Shown here: positions 11,804 through 25,506 of the stretch, piece after piece | Numbering within the stretch: the first letter of the stretch is position 1 | Layout of the letters: each line of letters begins with the position of its first letter | Source: Nomia melanderi | Lineage: Eukaryota; Arthropoda; Insecta; Hymenoptera; Halictidae | Length of the DNA: 64,000 nt | Reading direction: 5' to 3' | Assembly: GCF_051020985.1 (NCBI RefSeq) | Contig: NC_135003.1 | Coordinates: 141,001-205,000 of the forward strand | The notes under the pieces: model-generated | What the model was told of the DNA's origin: nothing | The model's input: only the letters and a program-made list of their open reading frames with translations | Database searches by the model: none | Made by a program: the position numbers and the translations under genes

Positions 11804-11982
11804 CAGTAGAACCCTCCAAAACGAGATTAAAGTATTCCGCGATATAGAGTTTCACGTTTATGGATTTCGCGTGAAATTCTCCTTTTGGGTACTGGTATAG
11901 CTTGCGTCAGTTTTCAGTAGAAAATCTTACTTTCATAGTTGTTTTTCGACCATATTTTAATCGCGTTATAGAGGTCCTACCG
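11804..11982. mobile_element. TA-flanked MITE, pogo/Tc1-mariner style
   Basis: The left terminus is CAGTAGAACCCTCCAAAACG and the right, read inward, is CGGTAGGACCTCTATAACGC, each flanked by TA. The inward sequences stay similar for about 30 bases (both go on to GATTAAA). Length is 179 bp and non-coding. CAGTAGAACCTC-type ends are familiar from pogo-group elements; the assignment is from ends only. Confidence 0.6.
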
Positions 11983-13795
11983 TAATGAGCATGATTAGAC
12001 TGTGGCACACTAATTAAGAAGTTCTACACTGTAATTCGAGAATAATAAACACAAACTAGCTACTGAGATTATAGATTTCATAGAGCATTGGGTTTTTTGG
12101 AGAAATGAGAAAGAAAATGATTGTAAAGTTAAACGGTAAATGGTATAGCATTTTACTGATGACAAAAAAAAGCAAATTAGACCTCCGCGTCGCTTAAATA
12201 GCTTTACTTTAAAAAAATCGATTACACCATACGATATTTCCTTTCCACTTTATAATCGAACGTTCTTCGGAAAGAATTCCCCGAGGACAACCTTAATGTC
12301 CCAAATTATTCGATCGATCGTGCGAAGAATATTACGAATCACCCCGCACATAATTCTTCGTAATTTCCCATAATGGCCGCGAATTTGCATCTCCAAATTA
12401 ATTTAATAACGGTGAAAAAGGAAACACAGGTCGCGTTATAATTTGTAAGCAGCACTTCAAAGACACTTTAACCACATATTAATAGTGGAAAAAACAACTT
12501 TCGACTGGATTCACCACCAATAATGATAATCAGAGTTCAGCCAAAATGCGAACAGTCTGCCTTCTTCACCGACGTAATTTTCTTTAAGTTTTCAAACTTG
12601 TCACAAAGGCTGTTGACCAACTATGAAAAATATAATATAATAAATATGAATCACTATATAGACATGACTGCACTGGTTTCTTTCGTTGAACCCCTCAAAG
12701 ATTATTATTATCGCAACCAGTGTTCCGACAAAGTTCAACAATTTGTAGTCTTACGAAAACTTTCTAAAAACGCAAAAAATTTGCAAGTGCGAAACCAATC
12801 AATCTGATCATCATGACGATATCCTTATTAAAGTTTCTTTGGAGAAAATAATATTTCACACGAACCGATTAAAGAATTCACTAAAATAAAAAGGAGCACT
12901 GTATTCATTGTTGATGCACTCTTACTCGGACAGGTACGATGTAAAAAAACATTATAGAAATAAAAATGTATGTCCCAGTCAACGTTCGAGCGTTGCAATG
13001 AATGTTCTCGGTACCTCTAGATCTAAGATGGGAGGAACGTCTTCGCGTAACGACGTGACGGAAGAGGAAGAGACAGGTAGGGAGGAACGGTAGCAAAGGG
13101 AGGCAGCGAACGGAAAGAAGGGTGGCACCCTAACAGACGAAGAACCTTGTAGGAGAAGAAAAAAGAAGAAGATGAACAAAGAGAAAGAGAGAGAGAAAGA
13201 GTACCATTACTTGCAAGTGGTGCTTCCACCACGCTCGCGTCTTTCCGTTAAACCCGATATTTATTGTGCCGGTCGTCTCTCGCCACTTTCATTTAAAAAT
13301 ATTATCGCTGACGGTGAACGGTCAGTGCAACCGTGTTCCCGCAGCTGCGTCTACGAATCGGTTCGACTAAAACGCGTTCAAATTTTCCTCCTTTTCCCAC
13401 CATTTCGATCTCGCCATCCCCAACCTCGATGTCATGGCCAACGCCATTCATCGAAATAACAATAGTGTTAAGGCTCTTGGCACATTATATGCGGGAAACG
13501 TACTGCTAGGAGATCACTCTATGGTTAGGTCGACGAATTCGCCTGATCAGTTTTCATTTTTTACCAACCAGTTTCTTGTTGGTTTGATGTCCTGATTCCT
13601 GAGATTTTCGATCGTGTATTTCCTCTTCGCCAATAGGGTTGCGCGTAATCAATCAAAACTATAAAACTGTAAACTAAAAGGACACATATTGCCCCTGTGT
13701 CTTTTCGCTGTACATCTCCCAACTGTGCTTACTAGTACTTCTACGTTTTTCGTGTACCATTGAATAGTAGTAAATAAACATTTGTATTAATTTCA

Positions 13796-13942
13796 TTAAC
13801 CCGTTGCATTCGAAAGCTTTTCATTGGAAATATTCAACATTTCCCGATGAGATATAGACGACATCCCTTGAAACTAATGAGAAAATATACATAAATTAAG
13901 GAACAAAGGTATTTTATTTCAATATCGAGTGCAAAGGGTTAA
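13796..13942. mobile_element. TTAA-flanked MITE-like element, 147 bp
   Basis: The left terminus is TTAACCCGTTGCATTCGA and the right, read inward, is TTAACCCTTTGCACTCGA: two differences in 18 bases, TTAA at both edges, no coding capacity. This is the shortest and cleanest of the TTAA elements in the window. Confidence 0.65.
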
Positions 13943-16900
13943 CATTTTACGTTAAATGTAAAAGTTTGACTCTTCTTACGTACGACTGAAAGTCTTTATA
14001 TTTGAAAGCTGTTGAAAACATATTGACTAACGAATATTTTCGAATGTAATTAATATAAGTTGAAATGAACAAAATAGACAGCGTACAATGTGTACATTTT
14101 ATCTATTGCTCGAGACGTCTTTTATGCAATATTTTTATAGAGCCTTTCAAGGGTTGTTTATGTAATTCGACCATCATCGATGTTTTTATGTGGAATTGTA
14201 ATTCATTCATTCTTTACGCAACAAGCCCGTTTTTATGGATTTTATTATCGACACGGAAGAGATATTGTGCGGAATACCATAAACTGATCGATGGTTGAGG
14301 GAATTATTCTTTTTTTCTTGTGCAACGAGTAACCTTGCGTCACTTCCTCATTCGTTTCCGATGTAGCTATTGTTTCGGTTTTTATTGTTCTTTTATATTC
14401 ACTTTTAGACTCTGACAATGTGGGCTTTCTTTAATCATTCGTGCAGGATCGACGAAAATTGGCCGTAACAAATCTTTAATCGATTTTCATTGATAAACAA
14501 GTTAAAGGGGTTGAAATACCGAGTTATCCACTTAACTGGGAATCCTTACGCGCGAATGGCAATAATGCGGCACGATTTACGGACATGCTATCTGCATTCG
14601 ACTATATTTCACGACAGTTTCTTGCTAAAAATGAACGTCGTTTAATCCTCATTGTTGTCCGTTAATATTTTATGTTTACATTGATTCGATGAAAATGAAT
14701 AATGCTCGTCATTGTTTGATTTGTTGCGTGTTTCGATTCGTTTTTATCAGCAAAAAATCTTCAGTCGATTGGTGACGTTTTCATGAAGATATTGTTAACA
14801 ATAAAATTAATCTGGATTTGACCGGTAAACGACGCTAGTCTGTGCGTTATAACGTTGTCTTTGATACCGATCGACGACCGTAACTTGAGAAGGGTTGAAC
14901 TCGATAACACACACGAGCGATTTCCCTAGGAAACAATGTAATCCCCGTGAACACCGTTTACCAATGAAAATCAAGTTTTTGTGATAATTTATAACTATGC
15001 TATCGAAACATCGTTAATCTACTCCCGATGTTCTCCCGCTGGAAACGAGTCTAAACACACTATAAATCGGGTAATAATGTGCACCGGGTCAATATTGAAA
15101 ATTTTCACCATCAAAGGGATGACGTTGCACGAACACGGTGGTGCTTGTGCGTGTCGCGTTTGTTCTCGGGTGCTCGCGGGTTCAGATAAGTGGATATCCC
15201 TGAATAATAATTTCCGAGGGGAAAAATTCTACGTTCATTATTTTTAAGTTGAGTTTTACTCGGAAGGTTAAATACTGATAACGAAACAATGAAATGAATA
15301 ATATGTGATTTATTAAATTCAATATGAAACCATCGTTTCAAGTCTACCTCAATATTACAAGGCATGGGGTTGATCACGTATTTATCAAGGATTAATATTG
15401 ATGATCCATATATATCAAATCGCATTTTCAGAAATGAAATTGTACATTTTAATGGATCATCCTGAATCGGTATTGTCGCATCACAGACAATTCAGTTTTG
15501 TTTACTTATGTCTTCGCGTTTAATGGTAACTGCATGTTGAAGGTATGAATGAACAATACATTAAAATTAGAATACTGAAATACTGGCTGAAGAACTCAAT
15601 GGAGTAACCCAGCTGTTTACAAGAATAAACGGAGACACGTAATGCAACACTACCTGTCGCTTAGCAATTAATAGTTAATTGTTGATTAAAGTTAAAAAGA
15701 TAATGTTAATGATGCACTAGATCCAGAACATTTAAATACTCGTTTGAGGGGTTAATAGAGACCCGGCTGTTTACGCAAATAAACAGAGGCAGCTAATTAC
15801 ATCTCTCAATATCGCGATACATTTATATTTCCGTTTGAAAATATGGCTGATGCATTGTGGCACCTGTTTCTTCAACATTTCGTGAAATACACAGTCTTAC
15901 TCCAAAAGATGTCGAAGTCTCGCCAATTTGAATTGATGATACCGGAAGATTTTCAACTTAATACTTCTTAGATGTCTTTGCAGCAGTTCTTCCTTAGAGA
16001 AAATAATTTCAACAAAATTTCAGTGACTTCAGGAATTATTTTTTCATAAAGTATTATCCAGTACTGTCCAAGTTGATTCATTTTTCAATGTTCAAAGCTT
16101 TCGCTATTAAACACCATCATACTGATTTTCAACTAGGTAGTCCTTTGTATGTAGGCGAAAAAGTGTATGCGCAACTCCTGTTCTCTTTAAGTTTTTCTAT
16201 AAAAATAAATAAAAGTATAACTTATTCAGTTGCTACGTTGTCTTATCTTCCATACGAGAACACACATATATATATATATGTACATTAATATCCTTAATTC
16301 AGCATATTTCGGGACACTTCAGTATACCGTAGAGCTACCCTTCGTAATAGCTGAAGAGGTAAGATAAAAGTCCTCTGTTAAAAGTGCTCCAGCTTGATGA
16401 AAATGCGGTACTTTCGTTTCTTCCTTCTTTCTTTTGGTTGTTGTTTTATTTTCTATTTCGCATCGCTGTGCCAAACGCGAGGGCCGAGCAGAGGGGGTGG
16501 CTGGTAGTAGTACCGCTCTTCTTCATTCTATTCCTTCAAACGGACGCATTACATCGTTTTCGAATTCTTGGGTGCCGCGATGGTATTTGAACGCAGCTGT
16601 TGCCGGACATGAAAGCGACGCGTATGCTCTAACGAGTCGACGAGAGAGAACCGGCGCAAGAAAAATATCCCCGAGGGTGATCTATACTGTCCATCGAAAT
16701 ATCGTAATCGGTGGAACGTTCGCGATGTTGTCCTCCGCGTCAAGCCCGGATAACTTTACGATCTGCGTTTCTATTTTACGAGACTGCCGACACTCGAAAA
16801 TACCTTTTATCTTTATCCGTTCGAGTTACGAGGTTCAATGTTTTCATTTTCTTATCGAGCGGATACAAACAACAATTGTCACTGGAATGTTCCTGCATCG

Positions 16901-17181
16901 AGTCATTATTTTCAGTGAACTTTGGTGTATATAACGGTATACAGTCGTGGATAAAAATGAGTGGAGTAACAGGTAGTAAAAGTGACTTTTAACGATATCT
17001 ATTGATGATAGTTGTATAATTATGTGCTTGAATTTTACGAATTATGTATTTTCACGGTGTACACATTATTTATTCAACAATTGAAATTAGTAGTTGTATT
17101 CGTATTTAAAGAAATTACTTCGGATGCATAAAGCTGGTAAACAGGGATTGAAAAGATGTCGAAAATAACTGTCTGAAACTG

Positions 17182-17330
17182 TTATAAATCGGTTCCGACT
17201 GAAATAGTTAAGAAGAACCAAAACAAAGTCATAACTGTTATTAAGCATGTATACCGGTTTTGGTTTCGGTTCCGGTTCCGGTTCTTCGGAACCGACATTA
17301 TATTGGTTTGAAGAACCACAACCGAAACAG
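17182..17330. repeat. GGTTTC/GGTTCC repeats forming nested hairpins
   Basis: Imperfect tandem GGTTTTG/GGTTTC/GGTTCC units are followed by their complements (CGGAACCG, GAAGAACCACAACCG). The arms CGGTTCCG and CGGAACCG flank a six-base loop, giving a strong stem. The repeat lies within the Tc1-like element at 16942-18973. Confidence 0.6.
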
Positions 17331-17601
17331 ATATGCCTAATGACAATTATAACTCTATTCTTAGGTAGACATCTGATAACAAAGTATTTAAAATCAAGGA
17401 ATGTAAATGCACCCTGTATGGTGGGACTGTTACATGTATTAGATACAAACAAACATCTAGCAAGTCAAATTTACCATTAGGTTCACGTACATTTATTGTA
17501 CAGTTTCTTCTATTGTTTGTGGAAAAGTTGATGTTCGTTCATTTAAATCTTGAAAATTAGGTGTTTAAAAGTAGACAATTTAAACACATATTCATATAAT
17601 T

Positions 17602-17633
<32 letters not shown>

Positions 17634-17637
17634 ACGC

Positions 17638-17668
<31 letters not shown>
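17602..17668. repeat. (AC)n dinucleotide microsatellite with GC interruptions
   Basis: About 33 AC units with several ACGC interruptions in the middle, sited inside the Tc1-like element just before the transposase remnant. Confidence 0.92.
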
Positions 17669-17752
17669 AATCGACGCGTTCCGTAAATTTAGTCCCCGTG
17701 GCGGTAGAGTTGAGAACTATTAAAACACCGAAAACAGGAAAATTGCTTCACA

Positions 17753-18702
17753 AATTCGTGATTTTATTATAACAGACTACAAAAAAGGATTAAGTTGTCG
17801 GAATGTAGCTAAACGAATTAATGTATCGCAAAGTTCGATACAAAACTTGTTTATCAACTTTTTACTAAAAAGCACCGTAAATAATTGAAGACCTTATGGA
17901 TGAAGAAACCAATGTACCACCATATACGAGGACTGTATCTCGAAAAATTATAGAATTATTAAAATTAACTGTGTCGACAAAACCTGTAAGACGCAAGCTA
18001 CATGAATTTCGCATGCCGTGCAGCTATGTTACGTACTTGCAAACCTTACATTAATGAAAAAACAAAAACAAAGAAACGATTTTCTTTTACTATAAGGTAT
18101 GTTATGTGCCAATGTTCTTGTAGGAAAAAATAATTGGCCCTGATAAAAACAAGTTTGAGTTGCAACGATTGAAAAGGAAAATTCATGTGTGGAGAAAGCC
18201 CAACGAAACGTTAAAAAAATAATTTATTACGTCAGCATTAAAATTTAGAGATGACACATTCATATTGTGGAGGTGTTTTTCATATAACGAAATTGGAACA
18301 CTAATACGTATAGGTGGCACGCAATGAATTAGAGAAATATATTAAAGCAATTTACTGAAAATTTAAAAGGATAGTACTTATAATGGATTTTAATAAAGAT
18401 TTTATTTTGCAACAAGATAACACAAACCAAAACATGTTGCAAGGGGAACAAAGAAATTTTTTCAAGATTCAGGTGTTCAATTAGCTGAATTGACAGCTCA
18501 GAGCCCAGATTAGATTGAACATTTGTGGCGTTCATTGGATTCTAAAATTCCTCTGAATAGGCGGAATACGAAAGCAGAATTTTTTAATATTCTGAATTTA
18601 GAATTTGCAACAATTGATAAAAAATGCATAGAAGAATTAGTAAATAGTCTACCATGCTTACAAGCAATTATTAAATTCAAAAGCAAAAATACTAAATATT
18701 AA
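17753..18702 (+). pseudogene. Broken Tc1-like transposase
   Basis: Pieces of a Tc1-family transposase are readable in shifting frames. Near 17753-17887 there is a helix-turn-helix start with KKGLSCRNVAKRINVSQSSI. Near 18150-18210 the block VWRKPNE appears. Near 18382-18430 the block with the second catalytic Asp reads DFNKDFILQQDN. From 18520 to the TAA at 18700-18702 the C-terminal block reads LWRSLDSKIP and later LVNSLPCLQAIIKFK. Stops and frame changes separate these blocks, so no functional enzyme is encoded. Family knowledge supplies the block order; the disruptions are seen directly. Confidence 0.82.
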
Positions 18703-18973
18703 TAACTAGTTATTTATAATGATAACAGTAGTTACTAATTACATTTGTGATGTATTCACTTACTTCGTACCTCCCTAATTACCTGACTTACTAATTAATT
18801 GCAATTTAGTGTAACACAGATATAAATATTAATTTCAAACATTGATGAAATAAGTTATATATCTTGAAAATAAATATCTAATAACGTTTAGTTACATAAC
18901 AATGTAGTTATTTTTACTGAACATCATTAAATACCATTTTCACCGTTTGACCGTTGATTTTTACTCATGACTG

Positions 18974-20812
18974 TATGTATGTAAATTCCTGTTTACGATA
19001 GTAATCATGTAACTGGAAGCAACGATGTTTTTTTATTAAAAAAATAAGTTGAAGTTTCGGATTATAGCTTTTGCTTATGAGAGTTTGATTTTGAACAGAA
19101 GAATGATTTGAAACATTCGCACATGCATGCTATGAATTTGAATTTAATGGATTTTGATTCATTTATGTAAGTCAGATACAATCGGATAAATTTATATTCC
19201 ACTAAAAAAAGGACAAGTATATTTTAAATGACATAATATGGATGTCACGACACCAATAATATTTATCGATTAAGTATGGATACTAATGAAATTTATAATG
19301 AGAATTATAACATTGTAACAATTTTTAGTTAATTTAGTGTTCGAATACGTAGGTAGGTATCACTTACACGTAATTATACATTACAAATAAGGTTGTAAAG
19401 GTATTCGATATTTATAAGTTTTCGTGAAATCAGACGCACTTTTCAATAGTGTATTTAGCAAACAAAATGTACTTCCCTTCATAACAATATAACAGAATGT
19501 ACGGTTAAGTATTGTGCAACTTGCATCTTCGTTACAGTTTGTAAAAAAAAAACACAAGTGAACAATTGATTATTATAACATCAACTGACATTACCATATT
19601 ATATATCATATAATAAACTAAAACAATTTTTCCAAAATACATGTCATATTTAAATAATTTTTTAAGGAAATATTATATGATTTTTTTAATACAAAATGTA
19701 CGTGTACAACATTCATATTTCGGAGTAGAAGGGAAAAGTGTAATCTATTTTTGAATGTACCGCCAGAAGAAGCTATTGGTGGATTTACAACATTTTATCA
19801 CGCGTCGCGTGCCACTAAAAACGAAACGGTTCGTTCAAATGAAACGAATTGGCGGTAACTTTGGAATGGCGTATGTGCACTTTGTCCGTGCGATTTACTG
19901 CATCACGCGTTTAACGTGTCGATTTCTTGTAACGGGCAAATAATTACTGTGACGCTGAAACGGGCAATTAGAAGCAATCAACCAGCAAGAAGGGATAACT
20001 TAGACTGACGTGAAGTTGACATGTTAATTTGTCAGAAGTTTCAAGTGTCAAATTTCAATATTGCAATATAACAGTACTTTTCAGATTCATAAAAACGAAT
20101 CGTTATTTGAATTTAACGCGTAATTTCATACGAGTTTGGTTCTTCGGTCAAAGAAAATAACAACAAAATAATAATGGAAAGTATATATATATATATAAAT
20201 AGATTATTAAAATTTGTAATTAGCCAAAAAGAAAATTAGGCATTAAGTATAAAAGTTTCAGATAACTTGATTTACTCTTACACCTATAAAATACAGTAAT
20301 TGGCAGGGAAGCAATAAAACATGCTTTTACGAGCGTAAGTACGAGAAGAGATGAATCTTTAACCCTTTAAGTGCCAAGCAGGTTACAAACAGATGAGATT
20401 TATTTTCTACAAAGAGGAAGTAGTTTGAACCTAAAGCAAGTGATTGCCAACACTTAAATGTTTGACTTTCTTGATAAACAATTCGTATTTTTTTTTAATC
20501 GCTTATCACTCGTCACTTCGTATCAGTGATAAAATAATCGATTGTCCTCAAAAAAAATATTCACACGAAAAACAAAGTGCAAACGCAAACGAATATTATT
20601 TTTAAAGAGTACACTCTAAAATCTATATGAACAGTGACTACAGACTCCCTCTTTCTTAACAGTAACAAAATTCATCTCATATCGAATCAAGTTGAGGTGT
20701 ATTTTTCCCCAGTCTAATATAATAACGTGCACAATAGAATTTTCAAGAACAATGAGCACTCGCATTCTTTCCAATCTGGTAAATTAACTTTACAAATTTT
20801 TGTATTAAAAAG

Positions 20813-20881
<69 letters not shown>

Positions 20882-23800
20882 TATATATACACATATACAT
20901 ATATCAGGATCGTGCAAATAAGTCGAGCGAAAATATTGAACTGCAAGAAACACTTTTGACGCGCGTACATACCGGCCTGGCACCGAAAGAGTTAATTATG
21001 ACGAAGATGGTATCCCGGTGGGCGAGCAGAGTTGTTTACTACCTGTCAGTCATCGGCGTATTAAGCCGGCGTCGTGTTGGGCCAACAAACCGACGAAGAA
21101 AAGAGACTCGAGTTAGAGAAGTGCACCAGATCGTCGGCAGGCGTTAATGCGAGGCCAGAAGCTGTTTTTCTTTCTCCCTTTCATCGCTGTTCCGACACGA
21201 GATAGTCGAACTGTCAGTCAAACGTTCGATAACCAATGGTCGACGATCCCTACTACCACACCACGCCGGGGAAGAATCATTTTCATGCGAAGAGGGCGTA
21301 GCAAAAACTACAAGAGGCCACCGCTGCCGACGGCGCCGATGCCTCACTGCTGCGCAACGCTCTACCTATAGGGTGCTCGATAAAATTTCTGCGGGAAATT
21401 CGAGTTTGTCTCGCCAATTCTTTCGAGTCAGACAGTGCACGTTCCGTTAAAGTAAAACCTCTAAGCAAATTACGATTTTCTAACAACTGGTCTGCCAGTA
21501 ATAATTTTTAAGAAATTGTATTGGAAGTATATGTATAATATTCGTTTCGTTCAACAACTGTTTGGGCAATGTTATAGTCGTTTGTATGCAAACAGTTAAC
21601 TTTCCTTTTTAATTAGAATTTTAACTGCAAATTAATGGATAATGACATGTACGTTTTCTACTTACAAGCTTTTGAAACTTTGTCAGAACCTTATTGTCCT
21701 TCACTTAATACTTGACCAATATGTAAAATTTTAATTTGTGCTTACTAATTAAGAGATTATTGAAAGAATACAATAATTTCGCCGTAAATTGAAATATATA
21801 CAATCAAATTTATGAAGAAATACAAACACTCATGAGAAGTGTACGCATGCGTACTATGAAGTATGGATGACAAAGACGTAAAAGTCAAACCTCGTACCTA
21901 ATTCATGCGCATAAGAAATTAGTAGCATTTAAATTTTCATTATTTCTTACTGACATTTGATCGTAAATTCAGATCAAAATTCAAGATAATCCTGAAACGA
22001 ATACTTACGTGAAAGGAATTTCTGCTTGTTTACCTCTTTGTCGTTGTTTACTAATGCAATACAAATTTTGAAAGTAATTCTTGATATTCACTGATTTCCT
22101 TTACTTTTGAACAATTTTTAAGACTGTTGTAGAAATGATAATTCATCAATTCAATAATCAATTCAAAGAAAATAATTGAAAGTAAATCATATTTCAAATA
22201 TAGATAGTTTATTCTGACTTTAATTATTATATTATAAAAATTTCATGAAAATTAATTTAAAAAAGCAACAATACATAAATATAATTTAAGTTACGCTTGT
22301 AGTAAATTTCAAAATGCAAATTCTTCAATTAAGAAAAAGTCACTAGGCAATTTACAAGAACGACTTGTGTTTAATATTAAAATTTTGTATTTTATTTTTT
22401 ATATTAAGAAGAATAATGGCATAATGATGTCATCTTATTACAGTATTTTTGACACTTTTTTTTCTTCCGCAACAAATTCTTTAAACGATTTTAACTGGTT
22501 CTCCTGACACGATGTAAACGGCGATTCACTCAATGCAGGGTGAACACGCTTGTATTGCAGTTTCCCGTTTACCATTTGACGTAATTTGCTTAACACGAAT
22601 TATTTCGTTCTAAATTGGAGTTCAAACAACTGACTTAAACAGTACATTGCGATTTCCAATACTATGTTAATTAACTAAAATATCAAAGAGTTAGCAGTTC
22701 AATATTAAATTTTTTTAGTGGTCTTAGTCCGTTGTACACTTTGTTTATAGAATATGCATCGTAAATTTTTGTTATAATGCAACGATAGTTATTAAATTAT
22801 AAGAATAACAATATACGCTAAAGTTACATGATTAAAATGACAACTTAAATGTTTTGTGATTTGAAATTCCCGCCTATTTATGCACGAGTAAAAATTGTAA
22901 CAGTATTAGAACGAAATAGCATATGAACATTATTTATGTCAGTATCCTTCGAAAAATAAGTTAAATGATAAATAAAACAAACACAGAGGTAATGATGTAT
23001 TAAAACAGTAGACATATGAGTCTTGTCATGTTACAATATATCCACGAGAGTACATTTAATATTGTGTAATATTACGATTTATATGATATATGTACAGAGC
23101 GTCATATTATTTTTTAAATCGAAAATTATATTATGTTCAGGATTTTTCATCTAAAATAAAATAATGCATGATAAATTAAACAAGTCAAATGATATAGAAG
23201 AATCAGGATTATGCAGCGGTTGTGCACGTCACGCGTAAATACTTTTTTTTTTATATCATGCGTGTTACAAGAGAATTCTATTTATCTTCGTAATGATGGA
23301 TGCGAAGAAAATATTACAAACAACGTGAAATTCTGTACACTCGTTCGAAAAGAAAGAAAATATGCAATCTGTAATTTCCGGGATGAAGAATTCGTCGAGG
23401 CAAACAATATTTGGAAAATAATGAACAATTCGAATACTAAATTCTTAAATCTCAAATAAAAATGACACAACTGATCTAAGATATCTGAACTGTATATTAT
23501 ACACTTTTCGAAATCAGAACTACATAAATAATGAATACCATCACGCATTGGTTATGTTCTTTCGGCGGATACAATGTAGCATAAAAATCGATCAAACGCA
23601 TGTGCGCGTTGAGGGTTAGTCTTCTCCCTGTAATAACAGCTTTTTGGACTTGAGAGAACGCTTTGCCAGCGTCATAAAATACATAGTCCGATTATGCAAC
23701 ATAATTCTGAATGAAACTATTTTCGAAGCAAAACTGGCGATCGCGTGCGATCCACATAGTTGCAAAAGAGTAATGCTTCAAATGAAAAACGGTGATACGA

Positions 23801-25331
23801 TTAAAGGAGAAAGATATATTCCTCGGGAAATACAACAATACAGGCAAAGGAGCGTGAAGACGGGATGAACATGGATCGCCTGGTGCGCATAATGTCATCT
23901 AGAAAAGTTGCTCTCAGAAGACCCTTGACAATATCGATCGTATCAATCCGCAATTCTGTCAAGGCAGACCGCGAGGAATGGGCGTTCACTGGGGGCATTG
24001 CGCACAAAACAAGTTTTTCGCATGTATCGGCGCACCAAGAACGAACAAACGAACCTAACCTCACAAACTCGCAGGTGCACGGTCGAACGGCGGACTTAAC
24101 CGATGAAAGTATGGTGCATGAGAACAGCTGTCTCAGTGACACTGTTCACCAACCGATGCCTATTTTCGATCGACTTACCGTGTCGTGGGGCCGGTCCAGG
24201 CAAATCCCGCAAGAGCAAAACAACACCGAGCACTGGTTTTAACGTTTCAAAAAATATTTCGGTCGGCGTGTCCGACTCGTTCGAGACCGATCGTACTTTT
24301 TCGTCCACGTGATACACTGCAAGAGCCGACGATACTCACGTATCGACACTGGTACTACTGTTCACTGTTGCGTTCAACACAGACGCGTCTGTTTACCACT
24401 GTTCACGTCGCACGATAAATTCAAGTAATCGGACATTTTTCAACATGCTTCTCCACAATCCCCCGTCTACTCCTTCCACTGACACGTCTTTTGTGACGTC
24501 ATCGATTCAATACTTTTCGCGAAGGTTTTGCCTTGGTTGGTACTGCCGAACACCTCGAGATGCCGACACCACCGTGATTGCTTGTGTATTCAGGTATATT
24601 TTAAATAAGCGCGCGACATTTGAACCGAAGGCTTGCGTGGAAAAATTATATATAATGATTTTCAATTTTGGACAAAAATGTCGAAGATTCACATTTTATA
24701 GGAACTCACTATTTTTGTAAAGAATTTTAATGTATGGCTACAAATGTGAAACTAAAACGACGATATGTGAACATATAACAAAATTTTATTTTTCTTTAGT
24801 ATGTACTATACTGACGTTATTTTTATAATTTCAGCTTATACGTAAAGTAATATAATATTGTTTACATATTTGAGTTTAGAGATTATATTATCTAAAAGTA
24901 AAAGGAAAAATAAAAGAATTAATTTTATTTTACCAATTTTCCAAATCAAATGGTCGAACAATGAAACCTGATATAAAAAGTAATTATACTTTACATTCCT
25001 AACTGATTTTTTCATAAAGAATTACTATATTCGAGGTTGTAGTATTGCTATGGACATGCCCTGCACAAGTATTTTAAGGAGTTCCTAAAGAAGAAAGAAA
25101 TTCAGATGATTATATTAACGAAATCGTGATTTTTCCAATGTCGTCGGCATCACAGAGAAAAAGAAGGAGTTAACTGCTAAAGGATAACGTATTTACTTGC
25201 TTAGAACGGTGAATAACGGCGGCCAGCGGTATCTTATCATCGTGTTCTTATCGGGGATAGTTGACTTGATACAAGAAAATCGTTTCAGTTCTCGGTGTCG
25301 GGTGCTACGGTTGATGATCTCACGGTGAAAC
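18974..25331. other. Intergenic region before the LRR gene
   Basis: Mostly AT-rich and without a supported exon. It holds a long CA repeat (20814-20877), a lone TTAACCCTTTAAGTGCC end near 20360, and two GC-richer patches (about 20940-21370 and 23860-24420) that resemble promoter-proximal or first-exon DNA but show no convincing coding frame. Confidence 0.5.
20814..20877. repeat. (AC)n dinucleotide microsatellite
   Basis: About 32 uninterrupted AC units followed by a short AT/AC-rich tail to about 20905. Confidence 0.95.
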
Positions 25332-25506
25332 ATGGATGATCGACTGTTACTTATTTTTATAATCGCCTTTTCGGCAGTGAATTGCGAGAATAAATCGGAA
25401 ATAGTTAACGCTACTGCTACTACGAGGAACATTAGTGCGCAAGAGACCAAAAAAAATGGACCGGTACTCGAATTGCCGAGTGTGTGTGATGTTTGCAATT
25501 GTACAG
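25332..25506 (+). CDS. LRR protein exon 1: signal peptide and start of LRRNT
   Basis: ATG in a good context (GAAACATGG). It ends at GTACTG in phase 1, within the Cys-rich cap CDVCNCTG. Confidence 0.82.

Larger units (their letters stand above)
10050..16941. other. Intergenic or 5' non-coding region upstream of PKNOX
   Basis: No supported coding exon. The PKNOX 5' UTR exon and promoter should lie in or beyond this stretch. GC-richer patches occur around 11190-11290 and 13000-13450, but I could not tie them to transcription. It contains two short inverted-repeat elements (11804-11982 and 13796-13942). A 99-codon minus-strand frame at 11304-11603 has no ATG near its start and no recognised similarity. 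Confidence 0.5.
16942..18973 (+). mobile_element. Degenerate Tc1/mariner-like transposon
   Basis: A 2,032-bp element flanked by TA on both sides. The left end reads CAGTCGTGGATAAAAATGA and the right end, read inward, reads CAGTCATGAGTAAAAATCA. The interior holds a broken plus-strand transposase (17753-18702), a CA repeat and a cluster of GGTTCC-type pentamer/hexamer repeats. At about 2 kb it is longer than a typical compact Tc1 element; the extra length is in the left half, which carries the simple repeats. Confidence 0.82.

Noticed and set aside
20360..20462. Possible TTAA element starting TTAACCCTTTAAGTGCC
   Set aside because: A convincing inverted partner with a TTAA edge was not found; only a weak CACTTAAATG match about 100 bases away.
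20714..20983. Open frames through the CA repeat (Cys-Val or Thr-His runs)
   Set aside because: Translation of a dinucleotide repeat; no non-repeat domain on either side.
23865..24242. 125-codon plus-strand frame in a GC-richer patch
   Set aside because: No recognised motif, equally open frames on the other strand, no junction to the LRR gene 1 kb away.
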